In this document: positions 1-10,179 of the stretch, in pieces
How the letters are laid out: the number at the start of each line of letters is the position of its first letter
Numbering within the stretch: the stretch's first letter is position 1
NCBI GenBank assembly: GCA_012845835.1
Contig: JABAKD010000023.1
Coordinates: 18,515,027-18,579,026, forward strand
Origin: Undaria pinnatifida
Lineage: Eukaryota; Sar; Phaeophyceae; Laminariales; Alariaceae
Reading direction: 5' to 3'
Length of the DNA: 64,000 nt
Position numbers and translations under genes: made by a program
The notes under the pieces: generated by a model
Seen by the model: the letters and a program-made list of their open reading frames with translations, nothing else
Databases searched by the model: none
What the model was told of the DNA's origin: nothing

Positions 1-3000
1 AGAAGGGGAAAAACATCATACTATTAATAGCAGACCCTAGGAACTGACTAAAGACGGCATTGGGCTTATAGAGGGTATCAAGTGCACCAATGGCACTGGG
101 CAGAGAGCGCAACAAGGCGAGGAAGTCAGGGCGACCTTACGCTAACTTGTGACGGCCGTTGGAAGGCCCACAAATTTCAAGACGACGATGGCCAGACTCA
201 GACTTGAGTCTCTTGGGAAGGATGCCCCCCCCCCCCCCCTCCCCCTCTCCCCCCCTCCCCCCCTTCCCCCCTCCCCCCCCCCTCCGGCCGCTTAGAGATG
301 CCGACGGTGGGTGGCGCTGCCGCGGCTTTTTCGTGTCGCTCTGCAGCTTTGCGTCTCTCCGTCTCATGCCATTTCCGCGTGAACAAATCGGCTCCCTCCT
401 CTACCCGTCGAAACCATCTGCCGGCTGCTTAAAGAAGCTTTTCACCACCTTTCGAATTTCATTCCAAAGATCGACATATCCCCCTTCAGATGCACCAACC
501 AGTCCTTTTCTTGCCCTCCTGAGTAGCCCGTACCCCCAACAAGCTCCCCAAACATCACCCTCTGTGGCAGACGCTCCTCCCTCACACGCGCTACGAACCC
601 CGCAAATAATACCCTCCGTTTGCGCACTATCGCCTGTATGCTCTTGGAAGCTGTTTTGGCAAGCGCGTCGGCGTACGATAGGGCGTGGTCGTCGCGCTTC
701 CGCTTCCGCCATCCAAGGCATCGGAGGAGCATGGAGTGGTGAACCCATCGTAGCCTGTCATAGTCAGGCGTTGGGGCTCCACGTCATGCAACGGTAGAGT
801 AGTGTCTCGACCACCTCGGCTTTAAGCAACCGCACCTTCAACCGTAAGCGCACACAGGGGCGATAATAAATTTCCATCTTGTACCGATGGAAGTACGCCC
901 AGGCCCTCTGAAGACGCCGCGTTATTTCAATGCTAAGGTCTCTGTCTGCGGTGTTAGCCCCGCCCAAGTGCACAAACTCGATTATTTGTTTATATACTTG
1001 GCTGGCTGCATTGACGGTGAACGACACCTTCCCCCCTCGTTTGGTTTGCAGGCACACGGTCTCTGTTTTTGCCTCGGATGCCGTAAGCCCGAACGCTGAG
1101 CACGCAGTCACGATCACCGTCATCATCATCTCCAGCCCTTCTGATGATCGCGACACGATGCCCGCATCGTCAGCGTACTGCATACCCCACAATCTCTGCA
1201 CCTCCTCCTCTTCCTTCCCCCCCCGTCCGTCGACTTTGCCTGTGCGTGAAGTGCCCTTCTTCTCGCTTTTATCCTTCTTTCGTTGGAGCTGCATCATGTT
1301 GTCCGTGATGGCTGCATCAGCGAGGAAGCGTTTCTCGGCCACACGCAGTACCGCCGTGAAAAACATGTTGAACAGCAGTGGCGCGAGCACGTATCCTTAC
1401 CTGAGACCTTGCCCCACGTCGAACTTATCCGTGTACTCTCCATGATCCAACCGCACGCATGCTTGCATGCCGTCTTGGAATTGGCGGATGACTGCGAGCA
1501 CTCTCGGTGGCACGCCAAAACGAGAAAGGACATCTCACAGAAGGGTTTGATCGACGGAGTCCTATGCTTTGGTGAGGTCGATGATGCACAAGAACAAGGG
1601 AGTGTCCTTCTTCCGCGCCAGTTCCTGCAGGCGTCGTACCACGAACATCATGTCAACCGTCGAGCGTTGGGGTCTGAACCCACACTGTGGCTCCGGCAGA
1701 ATAATCTCACGTTCGCAAAAGTCACTCAGGCGACCCGCATTGACTTTTAGAAGTACTTTGCCAGCGTGAGCCACGAGGGAGATGCCACGACAAATGCCAC
1801 ACTATCCCATCGTTCTTCTTGTGAAGCACCCTAATCGTTTCATCGTTCCATTTTTGCGGCATGCCACCTCTCCTCCACACAACGACGACGATGTCGTGGA
1901 ACTTTCCGAGAGTCCATATCTCCATCGTCGGCCAAGGCCCTTCAAGGGTTCTGCCGGGAGACCATCGGACCTTACCGCCTTTCGGTTCGCCAACGCACGG
2001 ATCGCCTCCTCTACTTCGTACCTAGACGGGACACCTTCCAGTAGTCTGCACGGGGGCCGCTTCTTAAGATCGTCCACAATGCTCGGATCAAGGGTCGGCT
2101 ACTTGGTGCTAAGCAATATATTAAGCCACCTCACCCATCGCTCGCGGATGAGGGCATTATCCCGCAGCAATCGACCATCCTCGTCGTTGATATACTGCGA
2201 GTTAAACGTCCTCTTCCCTTATACATCCTTCCCCTGTAGGTGTTTGTAGAAGCAAAACTGATCACCTTCTCGAATACGCCTTTCGAGTTGGCTGATGTAA
2301 TCTTCGAAGAACCTCTGTACAGCTTCCGCCCGCGTGCGTTTCTGCCATTTGGTGGTCGCCTTCAAAGCTCGCCGTAGACGACGATGGTTTGGAGCAGAAC
2401 GGACTCGTTTCGTCGCGTCTTCCCTATCCTGCCATCGTGTGTTCAACTCCGCTTTCGTCTCCTTGGTCTCACACCAGCTCCTCGGTACTTTTTTGCGCCG
2501 AATAGGGGGCGCTATGTCGGCCGCATTCGATAGTAGCGTCTCGGTTAGTACTGAGGTCATGTCATCAACGCTTCCGGTATTAGTACCGGGTATCGGGGAG
2601 GCCAGCTTGGCTGCTATCGCTTCTTGGAAGTTCATTCGGAGATGCGGGTCGACCACTAATCTTGGTAGATCAGTAGCTCGCCGGTTCTTGATGACTCTTT
2701 TTTTACGATTTGGTGCGACGCGGCCCAAAGGGCAAATTATTCTGAACACGAGGTTATGGTCTTACTCTAGCGCTTTTCCTGGGTGAGGTCCGCACAGTGA
2801 CATGACGTACCAATCGTCTATCCACTTGCCGTGTCAGTATGTAGCCAATCCTGTACTGGGCTTTTCCTCGGTTTGGACTCTGGAACGTGTACGGTACACC
2901 ACGGGCAGGTCATAGTACGCGTTGAGGAGGGCGAGTTTGTTGGCGTGAATCAATAGTCGCTCTCCGTTGTCGTTCAGTTCGTCACGTTCGTATGCACCCA

Positions 3001-3571
3001 ATACCTTACTGTCGGTCCGCCCGATCCCTCTCATGCCTTTACGGGCATTTGCGTCCATCAGGACAAGGAGGTAGCCCCTGTTGTGTACCCCTTTAACCAC
3101 CTCGTCACGTGAACTCCAAAAGTAATGTTTTTCGCTGGTGCTCTTGTCGAGGGTGGGAGCATAGCCTACAATGAAAGACAAACCGTTAGATTTCCGTTTG
3201 AGTTGGATGCGAACCTTCATCAATCTAGCACTGATGCACTCAACCGCGACGTCGCCCTTATCCATCCCTGCCACGATAGACTCTCTAACAGTTAATCCTA
3301 CCCGGTGGTTCCACTTCTTCTCGTGTTTCTTGAAAGCAAGTGTGCGAACGTTGTATGTACCCACGACAAGTTCCCTCGCTCTCGATCTAGCCCTTGCACC
3401 TGTGCGTATTTTCTTAGCAGCCCTTCGAAACCTCTTTACATCTCCTTTTCTTCCAGGCGTACGATTTCCTCCCTTACCCTCAGTTTTTCCCAAACAGAGT
3501 ATTTCCCCCTCTCCGTCTCCACTCGCCCAGCCCGGTTCTTGCCTAAGCACGAACGTCAAGGGGGCAGCATG
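1..3571 (-). mobile_element. APE-type non-LTR retrotransposon (LINE), copy 1, degenerate
   Basis: Reading the minus strand, an AP-endonuclease-like segment (3.4-2.8 kb) is followed by a linker, a reverse transcriptase (2.08-0.76 kb), a C-terminal basic region (0.73-0.44 kb) and a C-rich 3' UTR (plus-strand C tracts at about 221-290). Almost all coding blocks share one reading frame and are separated by in-frame stops, with one clear frame change near 750. A second copy in the same orientation occupies 62030 to the window end. Comparison of the two places the shared 3' end at about 20-50, where both read close to GACCCTA.GAACT. The 5' end abuts a palindrome at 3572, so this copy is probably 5'-truncated or interrupted there. 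No terminal poly(A) tail is visible. Clade not assigned. Confidence 0.85.
442..2749 (-). pseudogene. Reverse transcriptase region of LINE copy 1
   Basis: Minus-strand blocks in order are: a basic linker (2749-2219), RT finger AIRALANRKAVRSDGLP (about 2077-1950), [16 protein letters not shown] with LCIIDLTKA (about 1690-1565), VLAPLLFNMFFTAVL (about 1390-1340), the catalytic QYADDAGIV (about 1175) and the thumb/C-terminal block KAEVVETLLYRCMTW followed by LLRCLGWRKRKRDDH. The YADD aspartates are intact. Stops interrupt the frame at several points, including between about 1562 and 1390, and the last block (732-442) lies in another frame. The order and motifs are those of a LINE polyprotein that copies its own RNA at a nicked site. 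The copy is inactive as it stands. Confidence 0.88.
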
Positions 3572-3586
3572 TTGGTTATATGACAC
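2832..3586 (-). pseudogene. AP-endonuclease domain of LINE copy 1, internally deleted
   Basis: The translation has the N-terminal endonuclease signature VGTYNVRTLAF and then, after only about 10 residues, the strand usually found much later (RVGLTVRESIV). The segment that normally carries the catalytic Glu (LQE motif) and the following strands is missing, so this copy has an internal deletion. Later blocks are preserved: SFIVGYAPTLDKS and LVLMDANARKG, the latter holding the metal/phosphate-binding D-A-N. Downstream, in the same frame, there are two stops before a DHNLVF motif. This is the terminal S-D-H block, with its serine codon apparently changed to TAA at about 2765. In life the domain would nick target DNA to prime reverse transcription. 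This copy cannot encode an active enzyme. Confidence 0.85.
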
Positions 3587-3647
3587 TACCCACTGGCCTA
3601 CGTAGTCACGTGACTACGTGGACCAGTGGGTAGTGCCGTATAACCAA
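3572..3647. repeat. 76-bp near-perfect palindrome I
   Basis: The left arm begins TTGGTTATATGACACTACCC and the right arm is its near-perfect reverse complement, centred on GTCACGTGAC around 3605-3614. Only a few mismatches separate the arms. It lies exactly at the 5' boundary of LINE copy 1 and could form a long hairpin or cruciform. A sister palindrome is at 3874-3948. Confidence 0.9.
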
Positions 3648-3845
3648 TAAAATAAACGTTTGCGAGTCTGTCGATTGACTCTAACCGACTTCGTAACGGG
3701 GATCTCCGGGGCTCTCCCCTTGCCACGCACTACCGTAGTACCCGCGAGCAAACTATTATAACCTTTCACGTCTCCAGCGCGCGCGCTCGCAAAGACGTTA
3801 TTTCCTTTTTTCTTCACCCGGAAAAAGCGGAAATATGAAGTCGGT

Positions 3846-3902
3846 GGTATTCGAACGCACGACATATATTTTGTTGGTTATATACACTACCCACTGGCCC
3901 AC
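3846..3902 (-). promoter_or_regulatory. tRNA-like internal Pol III promoter (A and B boxes), possible SINE head
   Basis: On the minus strand, TGGGCCAGTGGGTAG (about 3886-3902) resembles an A box (TGGCNNAGTGG). GCGTTCGAATACC (about 3847-3859) resembles a B box (GGTTCGANNCC). They are about 35 bp apart, the normal A-B spacing. The A-box half is part of palindrome II; palindrome I carries the same A-box-like word but no B box. This suggests a tRNA-derived SINE head. No complete tRNA cloverleaf was found. Confidence 0.4.
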
Positions 3903-3948
3903 GCAGTCACGTGACTACGTGGGCCAGTAAGTAGTTGTATGTAACCAA
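3874..3948. repeat. 75-bp near-perfect palindrome II
   Basis: Same family as the palindrome at 3572: arms begin TTGGTTATATACACTACCC, the centre is GTCACGTGAC, and the end is GTAACCAA. The two palindromes flank 226 bp of unique-looking sequence, so the pair resembles the ends of a foldback or SINE-like unit. Confidence 0.88.
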
Positions 3949-4790
3949 CTCAGCAGTCCCGACACGCCACGTCCATCTCCTTCCCGACTTTGGTGCTTGC
4001 TCACTATGGTTCGGTCCTCTCTTCTCTGTTCGATACGAGTCCCACGCTTTCCGCGGCGGTGACGCGACACTGCGTCTGCAGGCAAGACTTTCACCGCCGG
4101 CCCGGCCATACCCGAGCGCTAGTTCAACGCACGAGTAAGGTCGACGCCACACCCCCCCTCAGGAGCTCTAGCACGTTTCGGGGAAGCCTCAGGCCCGGGC
4201 ACCACCCCGGTCGGGAAGCAGCCATACTCAGCTGACGTTTTTAAAATTTTGGAGTACCACGTACCGATTCCATTACACCAGGTTTGTACATACCAGGTAC
4301 TACGAACACATTTTTGGTGAATTTGATACTGGTTCTGAGATTGAGGACACGGAAAAACGTAAAATTTCGAAGCTTTCAAGTATTTTGTCATGTTCGCGTG
4401 TCACGAAGCAGCTCAAAAGGTTTACCCACCGGAAGATAATTATTGTGTTGAAAAGTCATCATCTGGTACGCAGTATCAATCCAGGATAAACGAAGGTTGT
4501 CGAAGCGCACGACGACACATGAACACACAGGCAACACCGCATCGAACTTTACACGTACCATACTACTGTGCTATCGTCATGTACTCGTAGCACCACCGAA
4601 TTATTAGTTACCGCTTTTCACAAGGGAGTGTAATGGTGACGACGTCATTCTCTCCCCCAAGCCACAGCGCATCGAAATACACATTTAAGATACCTTGCAG
4701 CTGTATTTACACGCTCAGGAGTCTACAACTACTGCTACTAAGACTGTACTTTTTCACACGACAGGGTAAAGTTTTTTTCACAAAGTGATA
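3949..4790. other. Intergenic, no gene recognised
   Basis: All frames are short and unconvincing. It holds one dispersed TACCAGGTAC word at 4291-4300. Nothing else could be supported. Confidence 0.5.
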
Positions 4791-5253
4791 CTATCGTGAT
4801 AGACCGCTTCGTACTCGGGGTCGGCTCGAAGCGTGGACAGGCAGATTAAGACGATGTCCAGGTGCCACGAAGCACAGCAGATGAAGAAAAACACGAATAT
4901 ATTTCCCATACATTGTAGACCGAAGTCAAAGTAAGAGTAGAAGGGGAAAAAAAAGAGGTGGAAGAGGTGGAAGAAGGGGAGGTGAGCTGCGGTGCACCAC
5001 CTTTTCCAGGCTTCTCCCCGTGTCATTCCATAACTCAACCTTCTCGCTAAATGCCACAACAAACTCGTAATACACGCGATCGGAGTATCACACACAGCTT
5101 GCAAAGATGAGTTTCGACGAAATCTTCGATCTCACAGCTGGAGTGTATTTTCATTTTTTATAATAATATAGACCCCTTCGGTGATCCAAGAATGACCTTC
5201 ATCCACCTGGGGCAAAATAAAGTCGCTCCGTACTCTTACATTCGAAATAATAT
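4791..5253 (-). repeat. Repeat R1, copy A
   Basis: Very similar to 12300-12655: shared blocks include AAGCACAG.AGATGAAGAAAAA, GTAGACCGAAGTCAAAGTA and CACCACCTTTTCCAGG, and at the right end CCAAGAATG.CCTTCATC and GTACTCTTACATTC. Copy A has about 55 bp of extra sequence between two blocks (about 5107-5165). Minus-strand frames in both copies keep a shared reading that includes RLSYGMTRGEAWKRW in A and RLSYGMTQGETWKRW in B. This suggests a formerly coding TE or gene-family segment. Family unknown. Confidence 0.75.
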
Positions 5254-5352
5254 ACATAATACTCTTCATGAATGCGTGTATCATGAACCATACCCCCGTG
5301 GATTACATTAACATATTGCTCACCAGACAGACTACAAATACTAGATTTTTTA
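5253..5352. repeat. Repeat R2, copy A
   Basis: Matches 14764-14868 across about 100 bp, sharing GTGTATCATGAA.CATACCC, GTGGATTACAT.AACATA and ACTGGATTTTTT/ACTAGATTTTTT. It begins directly where R1 copy A ends. The second copy instead follows a CCAAT end module, so R2 moves independently of R1. Confidence 0.75.
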
Positions 5353-6573
5353 TCGCCCCCGCTTGTATGCCTGCCTCGATGGCAGTGCCTGTATCTGAAA
5401 CATTTCTGCAAAAATAAGAAACAGGAATTCCATACCCACTATAGAACCAAACACCCGCCTCCTGGCTGTGTACTTGCCCGAAACAACCTAATAGCAAGAG
5501 TTGAACAACCCAAAGAACGGCAATTTCTTAACTATACTGGCTTAACTTCCAGAAGCCTACCCGATAATCAACACTCTCGCCTTCCTGTCGAACGGTCATC
5601 AGTTACCGTACACCGAAACCAATAATTAAACTCAATCATTGTCCATGCATACCTCGTACACACAAAATACCTCCACTGGTAGATTGCATGTTCTCTGAAC
5701 CCCCGAATACTCTTTAGTTCGCCTTCAATCAACCAATTAAACATGAGGTTGACAGTTTCTTACTCCCCCAAAACTAAATTCCCACCAAAAAAAAAAACGT
5801 GACGATTTTGCACGCGATACTGCACTTTGTTCTTGGTACAGCTTGGTGTATTGCGTCGTCTTTAAAACTAAACTATGAAATCCCCGTGACATTTCATCAG
5901 TCGTTAGCACTCGGAACGAGCAACTTCCGATTATTTTGTCATGCTAATTCTCGTATACCTGGTATAGGTTAAGCAATATACAATTGACCGATACAGAATA
6001 AAAAAGACTTGCACTAAAAAAATAAAATATCACGAAAACTCCCCGCCAAAGAAAAGCAATGCTCTCTTGAAAAATGCAGCGTACTACCTCTCAATAGCTA
6101 CGACCTTCAATAATCATACATACACTTTTCACCTATCCGAAATGTTCAACCCAATTAGCAAAATAAAATAAAATACGAATTATTGTACGAGTATTGTATG
6201 TATTCAGTATATCTAAAATCCTCAAAAATTGAAATCCCCCTCGAAAAACGATCGTACCATTCCCGGAACGAATCCCTTCAAAGTCCGCAAGTCACAACGC
6301 TCCTACCAAAAGTAATGTACCAAATAAAAAATAAACCTGCCTCCATAACCCATAACAAAAACGTAGATCGACAACTTGAAACACAAGAAAACAAACACCC
6401 ACCGAACCACCCACGTTTTCGTCGGCGGACCGCACGTAGTACGACTTGCCACTTCTTCCGATACCCAGAATATGACAACCACCGAACCACCCAAAAGAAA
6501 AGGCCTATAAAAAGTAGTAGTCAAAATACGTATTACATCACACTAGAGCCTACAGAAACCAAAACCAACCAAT
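5353..6573. other. AT-richer intergenic stretch, nothing recognised
   Basis: No convincing coding frame, repeat pair or RNA gene seen. The 132-codon plus frame at 6183-6581 is rich in Thr/Asn/Lys, with no motif, and is probably spurious. Confidence 0.5.
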
Positions 6574-7332
6574 CTAAATAAAATCGGAAAATAACGAAAT
6601 ACGTGCCCTCTGCGAATAAGCTTTGTCTGGTAGGTGACGAGTGACCTTGAATCTCTCGCGCTCCGTCTCTCGCCTCGGCTTGGTCAGGCGACGACCCATC
6701 GACTCCGCTCCCCAGCTCACGAAGGTGCTGAGGATCACCCGCGTACCGATCCCCTGTAGCTCCCAGTCTCTCTCCCCCTTATTTTCTTCCTCGCCATGTT
6801 TTCCTCCGTCCCCCCAAACACCAAACCACCACATTCCAGAGGGATCTAGTCTCGCGATCAGAGCTCTCAGACCGACGAGCAATTCCTGTAGCGCTGATGG
6901 TGGCCACGGCAGCGATGGTACCTTGGCCGGTAGCTGCTGTTCCACATCGCGACCGTCTTTTTTCTCCACAGCCACCATCTCCTGCTGCTGCAGTGACGTT
7001 CCCCCCGCCCCCCCTGTCTCTTTATCCACCACATCGAACCCACAATATTTTTCCACAACAGTTGTTACTCCGTCATCTCCCGCCTGCCGCTGCTCTTCCA
7101 GCTCCATCGCCTCTGCGTGGGGCGATGGCAGCGACGGCGCTGGCGGTGGCGAAGCAACCAACTCCCCAACCTGCTCGACACGATGATCCACCTCATTTAG
7201 CGACGGCAACGGCGGAGATGGAGCGTTCCTCTGGTCCTCCTTTTCCTCCCCGACTTTATCCTCCATATTTCCTTCTTGCTCCTCCTCTACCATCTTGACT
7301 TCCCCTAACACCTGCTCCTCCTTTTCCTCCTT
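6574..7332 (-). pseudogene. 3' fragment of a gene split by a hAT-like insertion (Glu-rich protein)
   Basis: A 253-codon minus-strand open frame runs into the left end of the hAT-like element. Residues about 1-45 are strongly acidic (KEEKEEQVLGEVKMVEEEQE), then a Pro/Ser-rich linker. A more ordered C-terminal part follows (LQELLVGLRALIARLDPSG, about 155-175, and VILSTFVSWGAESMGRRLTK, about 205-225), ending at a TGA near 6574. The matching upstream fragment is at 11846-12435 on the far side of the element. Removing the element and one target duplication would shift the frame, and the upstream fragment already contains a TAA. So the locus carries more damage than the insertion alone, unless an intron is involved. 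No family recognised. Confidence 0.5.
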
Positions 7333-7340
7333 CTCCACAT

Positions 7341-7474
7341 TAGAGGTGTTACCCGACGAGTACCCGGTTAAATCGGAAAAAAAATACCCGGGTACTCGCG
7401 AGTATCTACATCTATTTTGGGCGGGTACCCGGGTACCAGTCTAACAACCGGGTACCCGAGTACCCGGCACGTTA
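7341..7474. repeat. Left TIR and GGGTACCC-rich subterminal region of the 7.3-kb hAT-like element
   Basis: After the 14-bp TIR there are repeated TACCCGGGTAC and GGGTACCCGGGTACC words up to about 7474. Repeated short palindromes close to the termini are typical transposase-binding DNA in hAT elements. The right end (about 11708-11837) has the same words inverted. Confidence 0.8.
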
Positions 7475-8142
7475 TTTTCATAATATTTGGCCCTTAACGT
7501 TGCAACGGATGGACTCTAAGGGTTGTTCTACAGCGTTCGGCATAACATGCCTGTGGTACAACGGTTTTCATACAACATACCACCAAAACGACAGACTACG
7601 CGCCGCAAAAGCATCGTATGGTTAGTATATATGGGTTCGCGGGTTCAAAGCACATGCGGGTCAGCCATAATATAGCAAGGGACATGGGCAACATAAATTC
7701 GCGCCGCGCGCTGGACCCTTTTCTCCGGTCTTTGATGTACGAGTATTTATAATTCATATTATGTCATCTATAGATATAATTACATTTGTCCTCGAAATTT
7801 TTTTAAACCTTATTCACTTGGTTAATGGGACCTGCTCCGCTCTCAGCGCTCCCACTTGGAACACGCCTGCCTAAACCCCCCTCTCGGAGAACCTTCCCGG
7901 CATTCTTCGCGTTCCTTACTTTCTTCGCTTTCTTCGTTTCCTTTTTTCCCGTTTCTCTCTTTATTTTTTTCATTCCGTAACTTTATCCAACGTATGATCT
8001 ACGACTTTAGGGTGTTTATTTTCGTTTTTACCAACGCATGATCTACGACTCTACGACGCATCTACGGCGCAAAGTTGTGAGATGTTGAAGTTGACTGCCG
8101 GCTTTTTAGTGTTCTACAAGTAGGCACCTACTTTCAGCTCCC

Positions 8143-9312
8143 TACGCTGGCCACCTGTCGCCGTGGCGCTTCCCCACCACTTTACAACTCGGAGAGCGAG
8201 AAGCATGTCGTCTTCAAGCATCTATCGTAGCTCTCCTGCTGAAAAGCCGAAGCCCACCAACCAAAGCCAAGGAGGGGGAGGTGGTGGAGGCTCTGCCGGT
8301 GGCGGTGGTACTGCTGCACTGCTGTTCTCCTGTATGTAGTAAAAGTTTGGTCGGTGGGTGGGTGGAGGGTGCACTGCGTCGTCCGTGGTGGGTGGGTGGG
8401 CCGTTCTGTACGTGGGAAAGCCAAAGCCCACCAACCAAAGCCAAGGAGGGGGAGGTGGTGGAGGCTCTGCCGGTGGCGGTGGTACTGCTGCACTGCTATT
8501 CTCCTGTATGTAGTAAAAGTTTGGTCGGTGGGTGGGTGGAGGGTGCACTGCGTCGTCCGTGGTGGGTGGGTGGGCCGTTCTGTACGTGGGAGTCTTTTTT
8601 TCTGTTTCCTGTTTCATAAGAACCAACCAACTAACTGCGCCCCGCGTACCAGGTGTATATTTTGTTCGACGAATTCTATTTATACGTCCCACGCCCATAA
8701 ATAAACGCCAGTAAGCTAGCAGCTGGTTACGCTGGCCACCTGTCGCCGTGGCGCTTCCCCACCACTTTACAACTCGGAGAGCGAGAAGCATGTCGTCTTC
8801 AAGCATCTATCGTAGCTCTCCTGCTGAAAAGCCGAAGCCCACCAACCAAAGCCAAGGAGGGGGAGGTGGTGGAGGCTCTGCCGGTGGCGGTGGTACTGCT
8901 GCACTGCTGTTCTCCTGTATGTAGTAAAAGTTTGGTCGGTGGGTGGGTGGAGGGTGCACTGCGTCGTCCGTGGTGGGTGGGTGGGCCGTTCTGTACGTGG
9001 GAAAGCCGAAGCCCACCAACCAAAGCCAAGGAGGGGGAGGTGGTGGAGGCTCTGCCGGTGGCGGTGGTACTGCTGCACTGCTATTCTCCTGTATGTAGTA
9101 AAAGTTTGGTCGGTGGGTGGGTGGAGGGTGCACTGCGTCGTCCGTGGTGGGTGGGTGGGCCGTTCTGTACGTGGGAGTCTTTTTTTCTGTTTCCTGTTTC
9201 ATAAGAACCAACCAACTAACTGCGCCCCGCGTACCAGGTGTATATTTTGTTCGACGAATTCTATTTATACGTCCCACGCCCATAAATAAACGCCAGTAAG
9301 CTAGCAGCAGCT
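8143..9312. repeat. 585-bp tandem duplication with nested 174-bp subrepeats
   Basis: 8143-8727 and 8728-9312 are nearly identical; the second has an extra CAG near its end. Inside each are two copies of a 174-bp unit (first pair at about 8240 and 8415), rich in GGTGGGTGGGTGG. Because 174 is divisible by three, several frames stay open through the repeats. One minus-strand frame gives a Pro-rich 58-residue period, which I treat as a by-product rather than a gene. It is contained within the hAT-like element. Confidence 0.93.
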
Positions 9313-9509
9313 GGTTATTTTTAGGCGCCCCAAGTACAATCTTCATGGCAAGTTGTAGAGTCACGTGCTTGTCCAATGTACACTGGGTAGTCGGGTTCGT
9401 TTTCCATATACTGCAAGTAGTGGTGTACAACCACAATGCCATCTTGCGTTCGTATTTGGTGCTCTACCACAAGCAGCTGGTGGTGGTGATGATGCGCTAT
9501 CATACACCC

Positions 9510-9760
9510 GTTCTGAATAATAAATGTCTTTTTTTGTTGTATTCGCCCGCACTGCCAATCTGAACGGGACATCGCCAGCATGCTCGCAACACAGCACAGA
9601 GTAAACAGCTCTGCCCATAGAGCTCTTGGCATTATCAAGTCGCGGGCTTCATGAAACCATGCACCTTCTATTCCTGTCTCTTTCACATTTGTTGTGTTGT
9701 ACTCCTGGCGCGAGCGTAGCGGGCGGCGTCTGCCGCCCGCGGAGCAGAGCCCTTGTATCA
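9510..9760. repeat. Dispersed repeat with GC hairpin terminus, copy 1
   Basis: Shares CACCCGT..TGCCGATCAGAACG-like and ...GCGAGCGTAGCGGGCGGCGTC-like blocks with copies at about 16700-16855, 38320-38545 and 38840-39030. The end is a hairpin: arms GCGGGCGGC (9719-9727) and GCCGCCCGC (9732-9740) with a 4-nt loop, followed by GGAGCAGAGCCCTT. The last shared bases in all copies are GAGCCCT. A terminal hairpin and sharp 3' boundary recall Helitron ends, but the CTRR terminus is absent. Confidence 0.7.
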
Positions 9761-9871
9761 TATACTCCGAGTATATGTATCAGGTACGGCTACAATACAC
9801 AGCCGTGATTCGAGTACAAATACCCATATTCTACGATGATGCGGATGCATTAGCCCATTAAGAACTTAAAA

Positions 9872-9990
9872 ACATATGCCACACTATTTCCAAGTAGTTT
9901 CTCCCCCAAAACGGGGGACCAATTCTGAACAACATATCCCACACTATTTCCAAGTATTTTGTCCTCAAAAACGGGGGATCAGTTCTTGAG
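9872..9990. repeat. About 67-bp direct duplication
   Basis: Two adjacent units share CCACACTATTTCCAAGTA and AAAACGGGGGA.CA.TTCT, at about 9872-9930 and 9931-9990. It lies inside the hAT-like element. Confidence 0.8.
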
Positions 9991-10179
9991 GAGAAACAAA
10001 CAATTTAGGCAAAAATACGAAAACGATAAGATTCCCAGTGACAAAACCTCAGAATGTCTACGGCTTATTAATATTAATAGTAGGGTGTCACATAATTTGT
10101 ACCAGGTACCAGGTATATATATATATAACATTAGTATTCGGTAACCTCATACTCGTACCTGGTATATTTGTACTGTGAC

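Noticed and set aside
159-797. 212-codon plus-strand frame with poly-Pro
   Set aside because: It is the complement of the LINE 3' UTR and C-terminal coding region; the poly-Pro comes from C tracts.
6641-7298. Plus-strand frames of 133-181 codons
   Set aside because: They mirror the Glu-rich minus-strand frame (CTC/TTC codons reading Ser/Pro/Leu). The minus strand has the longer frame and a matching fragment beyond the transposon.
8182-9442. Pro-rich and Gly/Trp-rich frames of 100-210 codons on both strands
   Set aside because: They arise from a 174-bp repeat divisible by three with few stop-forming triplets. Several frames are open at once and there is no start or splice context.
9719-9755. 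Helitron 3' end
   Set aside because: The hairpin is present, but no CTRR terminus or A^T insertion site could be shown. Kept only as a hairpin-ended repeat.
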